Shown piece after piece: positions 62,038 to 62,486 of a stretch of DNA of 62,486 nt (positions within the stretch are counted from its first letter, which is position 1; each line of letters starts with the position of its first letter). The position numbers and the translations under genes were made by a program. The DNA lies in contig JAKVCV010000006.1 in the NCBI GenBank assembly GCA_022448945.1, positions 1 through 62,486 on the forward strand, written 5' to 3'. Origin of the DNA: Saprospiraceae bacterium (GTDB lineage: Bacteria > Bacteroidota > Bacteroidia > Chitinophagales > Saprospiraceae). The notes beneath the pieces are model-generated. The model did no database searches. It was not told the DNA's origin and saw nothing but the letters and a program-made list of their open reading frames with translations.

Positions 62038-62486
62038 ATGGCTATTAAGAAAGAATTAATAATAAGATTATTGTTATTAGGTATAATAATGATAAGTCTG
62101 ATTTTACTTGCTAAATTTACACCAATAGGGTTGTATTTCAGTGTTGAAAAACTTCAGATTTTAATTAATGATGCAGGAAACTGGGGATTTTTTATATTTT
62201 TTGCACTTTTCTTGATGGGTACACTCATGAATGTTCCTGGGGCAGTATTTTTAATTTTTGCAATACTAACCTATGATTATTTTTTAGGAATTTTAATTTC
62301 TTATATTACAGCTCTATCATGTGCAATGATTAATTTTTTATTTGCGCGTTTTGTAGGAGGGAAAGGTTTGTCAGAAATTAAAAACAAAAGAATTCAAAAA
62401 GCTTTATCAAAAGTAGAAACGCATCCGATTTCAACACTTTTTTGGTTGCGTTTGTTTTTGTTATTATCTCCTGTTATAAATTATGC
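62038..62486 (+). CDS. VTT/TVP38-family membrane protein (start only, cut by window end)
   Basis: The frame opens at ATG 62038 (MAIKKELIIRLLLLGIIMIS) and stays open to the window end, about 149 residues. It has several membrane helices and the VTT-domain text FLMGTLMNVPGAVFLIFAIL, FARFVGGKG and HPISTLFWLRLF. VTT proteins (SNARE-associated/DedA/TMEM64) move lipids or help membrane stability. The rest of the gene lies outside this window. Confidence 0.85.
   Translation, partial: MAIKKELIIRLLLLGIIMISLILLAKFTPIGLYFSVEKLQILINDAGNWGFFIFFALFLMGTLMNVPGAVFLIFAILTYDYFLGILISYITALSCAMINFLFARFVGGKGLSEIKNKRIQKALSKVETHPISTLFWLRLFLLLSPVINY

Overview
The window looks like a chromosomal segment of a low-GC Bacteroidota, most likely a Flavobacteriales-type bacterium. 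The evidence is several type IX secretion (T9SS) sorting domains, SprB-like repeats, a choice-of-anchor L domain, GCxDxxAxNYDP motifs, MbnP and WG-repeat proteins, promoters of the TTTG-N19-21-TAnnTTTG type, and very AT-rich intergenic DNA with hairpin terminators. I see no integrase, transposase, CRISPR array or rRNA. The genus-level placement is an inference.

Layout. 1-1050: two related small DUF2158-like proteins, one with a long Asp/Leu repeat tail. 1263-6649: pckA, an aminotransferase, a lysine/saccharopine dehydrogenase-like enzyme and an unknown gene. 6650-7600: a non-coding stretch with a possible small RNA and a broken T9SS protein remnant. 7917-12256: a large secreted SprB-type protein facing a secreted esterase. 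12269-19219: a minus-strand run with a RetSat/CrtI-like flavoprotein, an RNase R with an unusual C-terminal domain, a methyltransferase and an MbnP-like protein. 19393-27243: etfBA, then a tight five-gene operon (permease, glutamine-synthetase-like ligase, Fe alcohol dehydrogenase, class I amidotransferase hydrolase, aldehyde dehydrogenase). 27541-31621: TrmH-type methyltransferase, DUF3299-like protein, fmt, rpe and a Gfo/Idh oxidoreductase. 31954: tRNA-Asp. 32351-35767: a YadA-head-like/S74 fibre protein. 35977-42960: an aminomuconate-semialdehyde-type dehydrogenase and the complete upper reductive pyrimidine pathway (preA, preT, beta-ureidopropionase, dihydropyrimidinase). 43184-50771: thioesterase, two-component system, ExbB/ExbD/TonB operon, a sialidase-fold secreted protein and a membrane protein. 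50991-54341: aldehyde dehydrogenase, GMC oxidoreductase and a small partner. 54525-62486: a lipoprotein, a WG-repeat protein, an acyl-CoA oxidase-like enzyme and the start of a VTT-domain membrane protein.

The most interesting system is 21202-27243. The gene set and order of chemistry fit a gamma-glutamylation route for ethanolamine (or a similar amino alcohol): import, ATP-driven coupling to glutamate, oxidation of the hydroxyl to aldehyde and then acid, and hydrolysis of gamma-glutamyl-glycine to glutamate and glycine. This would avoid the cobalamin-dependent EutBC lyase and its microcompartment; neither is seen here. Second in interest is RNase R carrying a C-terminal domain that resembles the uracil-DNA glycosylase fold. 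Third is the pair of DUF2158-like proteins with acidic tails that end in aromatic residues.

All functional calls are from reading the protein sequences and recalling family motifs; no database search was run.
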